Source: Delphinus delphis (Eukaryota; Chordata; Mammalia; Artiodactyla; Delphinidae). Taken from it: 64,000 bases of DNA. The stretch lies in contig NC_082702.1 in NCBI RefSeq assembly GCF_949987515.2, positions 55,521,600 through 55,585,599 of the forward strand, in the 5' to 3' direction. The position numbers and the translations under genes are program-made. The notes under the pieces are model-generated. The model searched no databases and was not told where the DNA came from. It saw only the letters and a list, made by a program, of their open reading frames with translations. Position 1 is the stretch's first letter, and each line of letters starts with the position of its first letter. Of this stretch, positions 58,501 through 64,000 are shown one piece after another.

Positions 58501-59070
58501 TGGGACCGCCTCCTCCTGAAACCCATGTTCCTCCCGGTGAGCCAGCCCGCTGCCTGTCTGCTTGGACCCTGCGCAGCGTCTGACCCAGCCCTCTGGGTGG
58601 GCAGGAGCTCAAGAAATACACTTTGAACCCAGGAGGGAGTGGAGCTGGGACCCAGAGTGGGAACTGGGGACTGTAAGTCACTGTTCCTGGTGAGTGCTGT
58701 CCTCTGGACAGCTGGAATGTTCTAAATCATTCTAAGACCTGGGCAGATTGGAATTTTAAAATGTGTTTCCCCTTTTAGAGCGAGCCGTGCCTAAGTATTT
58801 CTGGCCTATGAAAGGAACACAGTTTCAGAGCCAGAGTGGAGAAACCATGCGTGCTCCCATAACCCGGCGAAGATGTCAGCCACCGAGCCCTTTTCCTCTG
58901 CGGCCCATGTGGGCTGCATGGGGGCTGCTGGGGCAGGCAGGGGGCGGGTGTCCTGCGGGAAGATGGCCCACGGGGTCAGGCTGATAGGTGGGCAGCTCAG
59001 AGGCGGGCTCAGGAACTGGGGAACCCTGGGAATTCCACAAGCCACCACGAACGTGGTTTCGAATATCCTA
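58500..59070. other. No recognised feature
   Basis: Unique-looking DNA. Confidence 0.4.
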
Positions 59071-59074
59071 GGTA

Positions 59075-59757
59075 TATACTGGCATCTAACATATACCTAC
59101 CCCCTAGCAGCAGCTCCAACAGAAACGGCCTCACGTGTTTTCAACGAAAGACATGGACGAAAATGTTCGGAGAAACAGTGTCCACGTTAGCCTAAAATGG
59201 GAACTACCCCAAAGCCAGTCAACAGTGGAATGGATAAATTATGGTAAACAAATCCGTGGAATACTACATAGCGATGGAAAAGAATCGGGCGCCTCGAGGT
59301 GCAAAAACGGGAGAATTTCACAGACACAACATAGAGCCACAAGCCAGACTCAGAGACTGCATATGATACACTTCTGTTTATATAAAAGACAAAGACGGTC
59401 TGTACTGACAACTGACACAGGCTACAACGTGGCTGAACACTGAAAACAACGTGCTCGGGGAAAGCCGCCAGTCACAAAAGACCACGTGTTGGGTGATGCC
59501 ATTTACATGAATTCTCCAGGATGGGTAAATGCAGAGAGACGGAAGGTGGATGAGTGGTCGTGCAGGGGCTGGAGGGATCTAGAGGTGACAGCTCGTGGAC
59601 ATGGGGTTTCTTTTGGGGGCAGCGAAAATGTTCTCAAATTGATTCTGGTCATGGTGGCAGAGCTCTAAGTAGACGGAAAGCCATTGAACCGTCCACCGTT
59701 GAATCGGTGGATGGTGTGGTATGTGAATTATATCTCAATAATGCTGCTAAAAAAACC
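59075..59757 (+). mobile_element. Old L1M 3' end
   Basis: 'gaatactacatagcgatgga', 'acaggctacaacgtggctga', 'gggtttcttttgggggcagc' and 'gtgaattatatctcaataat' end in an A-run at about 59750. Same class as 26385-27118. Confidence 0.8.
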
Positions 59758-60009
59758 ACCCCAAACAGTTCGGCCTTAGAAGCCGGGGCCTGGCATGCTG
59801 GCTGTGAGTCGTTACCCTTGATAGGGGTGTAGGGCCTAGACTAGGACGCGAGGGGAGCTGCCGGGAGGCTGGACGCGCCTTATTTCTGGGTGTTGATGAC
59901 ACAGCTGTGCTCAGTCTATGAAAATTCTGCAAGCTGGACCCGTATCATGATGCCCACGGTTCTATATGTACAGGGACACACTTTTCTATATGTAAAAACC
60001 TAACGAGGG

Positions 60010-60041
60010 TTTTTATTTATTTATTTATTTATTTATTTTAG
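60010..60041 (+). repeat. (TTTA)n microsatellite
   Basis: Seven uninterrupted 'ttta' units ('ttttatttatttatttattt'). Confidence 0.9.
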
Positions 60042-60058
60042 AACTAGGTCTGGGAGTC

Positions 60059-60322
60059 TTTTTTTTTTTTTAATATTTATTTGGCTGCATTGGGTCTTAG
60101 TTGTGGCACGTGGTATACTTGCTGCGGCCTGCAGGCTCTCTCGTGGCGTGGGCACCAGAGTGTGCAGGCTCAGTAGTTGCGGCACGCGGGCTCCCTAGTT
60201 GTGGTGCACGGGCTTAGTTGCCCCACGGCATGTTGGAATCTTAGTTCCCCAACCAGGGATCAAACCTGCGTCCCCTGCATTGGAAGGTGGATTCTTAACC
60301 ACTGGACCACCAGGGAAGTCCC
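60059..60322 (-). mobile_element. CHR-type SINE, intermediate length
   Basis: T-run at the left, head at the right end ('ccaccagggaagtcccc'). The internal 'gttccccaaccagggatcaa' is typical. No clear target duplication. Confidence 0.9.
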
Positions 60323-60764
60323 CTCATGAGAGCTTTTAAAAATCACTGCACCCTGGTTGAGGGTTGGACACACGCTTCAGTCCTGCTTTGCATCCCCATC
60401 AAGGAGTCCAGTACCAACCAACCGCAGAAATGAAAGACCAGGGCAGGCGGGCTGGCCGTGGGCTTTGGAACATCCTTCAGTGACTCAGAGGAACAGCTGG
60501 AAGGGATCTGTGGCTGCCGCACCACCCCCGCCCCGCCATTAGCCAGCGCTGAGGACCCGGCCGCAGCCCACCAAGTATTCCGGGGCCTGAGAGCCTGGGC
60601 TGCTGAGGGTCAGGGGAAGCTGGGCTGTGGCCGCTGGTGGAGCCACAGGCAGGGCTCGAAGGCGTCTGGCAAACCCTACCCTTAGCCTCCCTGGCCGGAC
60701 CCAGCCAAGGACAAGAATCAGGGGAGGCTGGCCCGGCAGGCCAGGAGCTGGGCACACAGTACCA

Positions 60765-60995
60765 GCGTGGATTAGAGCAAGGCTCTTGGGCCAGACTGCC
60801 TGGGTTTGCATCCAGCCCTACCAGCTGAGCTCTGGGACCTCGGGGACGCGTGTTCACCGTTCAGAGCCTCAGGGTCCCCGTCGGTACAATCGAGTCAACA
60901 ATAACGCCTGTTTTTCGGGCTGTCGTGAGATCTAAACTAGGTGATGATGTAAATGCTGGACATAGCGCCTGGCATTTCGTCAGCACACAGTATAC
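60765..60995 (+). repeat. Near full-length MIR
   Basis: 'actgcctgggtttgcatcca', 'gggctgtcgtgagatctaaa', 'catagcgcctggcatttcgt'. Confidence 0.82.
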
Positions 60996-60999
60996 CTGA

Positions 61000-63110
61000 G
61001 CTGCTGTCAGTGCACACTGGAGGACGTGAACTGGGCCATACTGAGCGCCCGTTGCATGCTGGGGACTCTTAAGACAACATGGGGTTGCTACTGTCTACTT
61101 TTCCCCCCACCCCTCCCCCACCCACCTATTTCCTACCTTCTCCAAAACCTCCCCAGCTTGGAAGGCGGGGAGCCAACCACATGAATGATTACTGTGGATT
61201 TTGCGCTGCAAATCAGGGGTCTGTTGAGAAACCAGCAGCCGGGGAGTCTCTGAGTACCCTCAAGATTTATGTGGCGTGTTTGTCCCATCACCCCCAGTGG
61301 CAGGTCCACCCTGGTGATCATTTATCAAAGGAGTTTTACGAGGCCCTGAAGTTCACGGCAGTGGCCTCAGGTTTCGAGATGGAGGAGGCGGGGCCGAGGG
61401 TGTCGCCGGAGGGGGAACCTGGGCTGTTTGCCTCCGGATTCTTTTTCAGGTTCACGGGAGCAAGGCAAGATTTCAGGGGCACCTGAAATCTGCTCTTAGA
61501 CTCAGTACCCTGTGCTCCGATCCTTAATTGTGTCATGCAAGCAGTGATTTTTTTTAAACAAAGCCCTTTGCAGCTTACAAAATGCTCCTGCATTGGCCGT
61601 CTCAGACCCCAGAGATGGGAAATGGGCCTCCTACTTCCACCCTCTGACACTCCTGCATCTGAAAGCAGAAGGGATGCGAAGCCAGGGTCACCGAACACTC
61701 CGTATATTTTTAATGTTTACAGTGAACAAATCAGCCCAGTTTCCACATACAAAGGCAAGGATATCTCACCAGCCTCGGCAGCTGGGAGCTTCTCCTGGTC
61801 CCCCAGAACCGCGCTCTGCAGCCTCAGCTTCTCCGTCTCTTAGACGGAGCTGGTGAATCCTGCTTCGCCCCCCCCTGGATCTCTGTGTCATTACAAGCTA
61901 ACGGATGTGAGGCAGCTCCTAAACCCAAGGCCTCCATAAATCCCAGGCATTTTTTTTTTTTTTTATTGTTAACGGTTGCATTCCTTCCCTCTGAGGAGGA
62001 GGATATGCTTTTGCCTGTGGCCTGCCATGTTTGAAGCTCTTTCTGAGCACAGAGGAGAAGTGCTTGCTTCATTCTTACGGGAAAAAAAAAAAAAAAAATG
62101 GAAAGAAAAAAAAATACGACAGTCAGATGATAAATTTTGTTTTTCTGGTCCCCAGTGAACCAGAGGCCAACACACAGCACACGTAGCCTCTGAAAGAGGA
62201 ACGATGGACCAGCCTCCGAAGGTGAATGGGTCCTGGGAGAGGAGCCAGAGGACCTTTCGCAGTGTAGAGAGAGGAGGAAACGGAGAAGGGTACCGGTGAG
62301 GTACCGCAGGGTTGGTGCGGGGAGCTGGGGGCACATGGAAGGCTTTAGTCTGGATTGCTGGCACTCAAAAGAATGAAAGACTGGAAGCTGGCAGGAGATC
62401 CTGGAACTTGGAAGGCACTGTGAGGTTTTGGATAGAGTCTGGTATCCCATGTTTCAGCATGGATTGGGCCCCAGCTATGTCCCCGGCCTTGTAACGCTGT
62501 GGGACACAGCGAGGGAAGTCACCCAGAGACAGACACATAATCCAACGTGTGATGAGTGCTCGGAGCCTGGAAGCTTTGCTCTCCCCCGCAGGGCGAGGGC
62601 AGATTCCCGCAGTTCCTGGGCCAAGACGACCCTACAGGAAGCCGCAAATTTGAGAGGTGCCCGGATATTCCAGGCTCACGGCCTCCTGGTCTCCTATAGA
62701 CCCGAGGTGGGCGTTTTCTCCCCATTCCCAGTGCCGGGGCCGCCTGGGAGCATCTGTCGCTGCTCTTCAAGTCCATCGCGCTTGAGTCCTAGGAATGAGG
62801 ATGGAGAGGGCTGGATGGCAATCCATGTGGTCTAGGGGGAGCCTGGCACCCTCTCCCCAGCTGCAGGGAGGGCTGCGGGGCTCAGAGGGAAGCCAGGAGC
62901 TGGCTCTGCTGGGGTCTGGAGGCCGTGGCTCTGATATGAAGTTGATACGCATGAACCTTGAGATTGCCCCGTGTCTCTGGCACACACACAGCCTGTTTTG
63001 TGTCTCAGTCGCTTTAGGTGTGAAAGTGGGGACATGTGTGAGGACAGGCTGGCATCGCGGGGCTCGGGGCAAAGCTAAGGGACAACAAAGCCAGGGAGTG
63101 ACAGAGACAC
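61000..63110. other. Repeat-poor unique DNA
   Basis: No transposon is recognised except A/T runs at 61951-61965 and 62081-62113. 61190-61400 is unusually balanced in composition and could be a conserved element. Frames of up to 208 codons on both strands show no domain. Confidence 0.4.
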
Positions 63111-63114
63111 ACCG

Positions 63115-63455
63115 CCTGGGCTCCAGCCCCAGCTCTACCTGCTGCGTGACCTTGGGCCTCTACTTCCTTTCTCTGTCTCCTCACCTGGAAACTGAGGACG
63201 TAACAGAATCTACCTCGCTGGCTCGCCGCAGAAATTCACCAGGGACTGTGTATGTTTCACCATCGACCCATGTGCACAGGCACATGGGTCTGCGTCCGGA
63301 GGGTGTGCTCTGCCTGGACCGTCTCACTTCACCTTTCTCCCAGCCCCGTGGGGTGCATCGTTTCGTTATCCTTGTTTTGTAGATGGGGCAGCCGAGGCTC
63401 AGAGAGATTAAGCAGCAGGCCAAGGCCACACGGCTCGTAAACGGCAGAGCTGTGA
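63115..63455 (+). repeat. Two MIR fragments
   Basis: 63115-63210 ('ctgcgtgaccttgggcctct') and 63370-63450 ('gccgaggctcagagagatta'). Confidence 0.75.
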
Positions 63456-63669
63456 TGTCCTTGTGGTGTGTCGGGCTGCGCCAGTGTCCCCAGCCCAGTC
63501 ACCCGTCCACAAATGACCAGCCGTCATCACCTGCCTTTCTCCTCCTCTGATCTGTGCTCACCTGCTCCCCGGCTCCCGAGACCTGTGCCCAGGGGCTTTC
63601 CTGAGTCACCGGGTCAGTGAACGAAACAGAAACATCCCGTGGATATCTCTCTCCTCCCACTCCCGGCCT

Positions 63670-63840
63670 GCTTATACACACACATAGGCACACGCACGAA
63701 CACATGCATTCACACGCACAGGAATGCACACACTAACACGTGCACACTCATGTGAAGGCAGGCCTGTGTGCATGTACACACGCATACACATGCACACATC
63801 TGCACACACCAACGCATGTATACACGAACTTTCACACGTG
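63670..63840 (+). repeat. CA-rich low-complexity tract
   Basis: Interrupted cacacaca/cgcaca runs such as 'tatacacacacataggcaca'. Nothing beyond it is recognised to the window end. Confidence 0.85.
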
Positions 63841-64000
63841 TGGCACGTACTCAGGACACTCTCTGGATGATTCCAGCTTAGCCAAAATCCACCTCCCTCT
63901 TGGTCCTGTTGACCCCTGTGGCCCTCCTCCCTCAGACCGTGTGTGTGGCCTCACCACAGCGCCCCCCTCACCTCGGAGTGCAGACGGGCGGTAGCAGAAC

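Overview
This is mammalian nuclear DNA, almost certainly from a cetacean. The SINEs are tRNA-Glu-derived CHR elements, both the long CHR-1-like form of about 320-365 bp and the short form of about 130 bp. The young LINEs are cetartiodactyl L1 3' ends. I see no Bov-tA/BovB elements (expected in ruminants) and no PRE-1 (expected in pig). There is no bacterial, phage or plasmid gene organisation.

The only gene I can support is CIBAR2 (FAM92B) on the minus strand, in eight exons between 14742 (start codon) and 4090 (end of stop codon). It encodes a BAR-domain partner of Chibby1 at the base of motile cilia. Exons 3, 6, 7 and 8 are open, in phase and have canonical splice sites. Exon 2 is broken three ways: a one-base deletion that gives a stop after 12 codons, a second one-base deletion near its 3' end, and a GT-to-GG change at its splice donor. 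The exon 4/5 junction also does not join in frame. I call it a recent pseudogene. Two RFX X-box-like sites remain 127-192 bp upstream of the start, and a CpG-rich stretch lies beyond them. The probable polyadenylation signal lies inside an antisense MIR/L2-type repeat.

Layout: 1-4.0 kb is gene-free flank with an L1 3' end, an LTR-like repeat and a SINE. Human synteny (KIAA0513 - CIBAR2 - GSE1 on 16q24.1) suggests it abuts the 3' end of KIAA0513. 4.1-14.7 kb is CIBAR2; intron 5 holds a 29-bp minisatellite. 15-64 kb is intergenic, matching the gene-poor interval toward GSE1. It holds L1 3' ends, old L1M segments (two with nested younger insertions), CHR SINEs, MIR/L2, MER5-like and LTR-like fragments, polypyrimidine tracts, a TCTCTG-type satellite, an orphan CpG-rich patch near 44.2-44.6 kb and a few AT-rich repeat-free blocks that could be conserved non-coding elements. 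No second protein-coding gene, RNA gene, CRISPR array or novel multi-gene system was found. Repeat family names come from recognising consensus motifs by eye, not from a database search.
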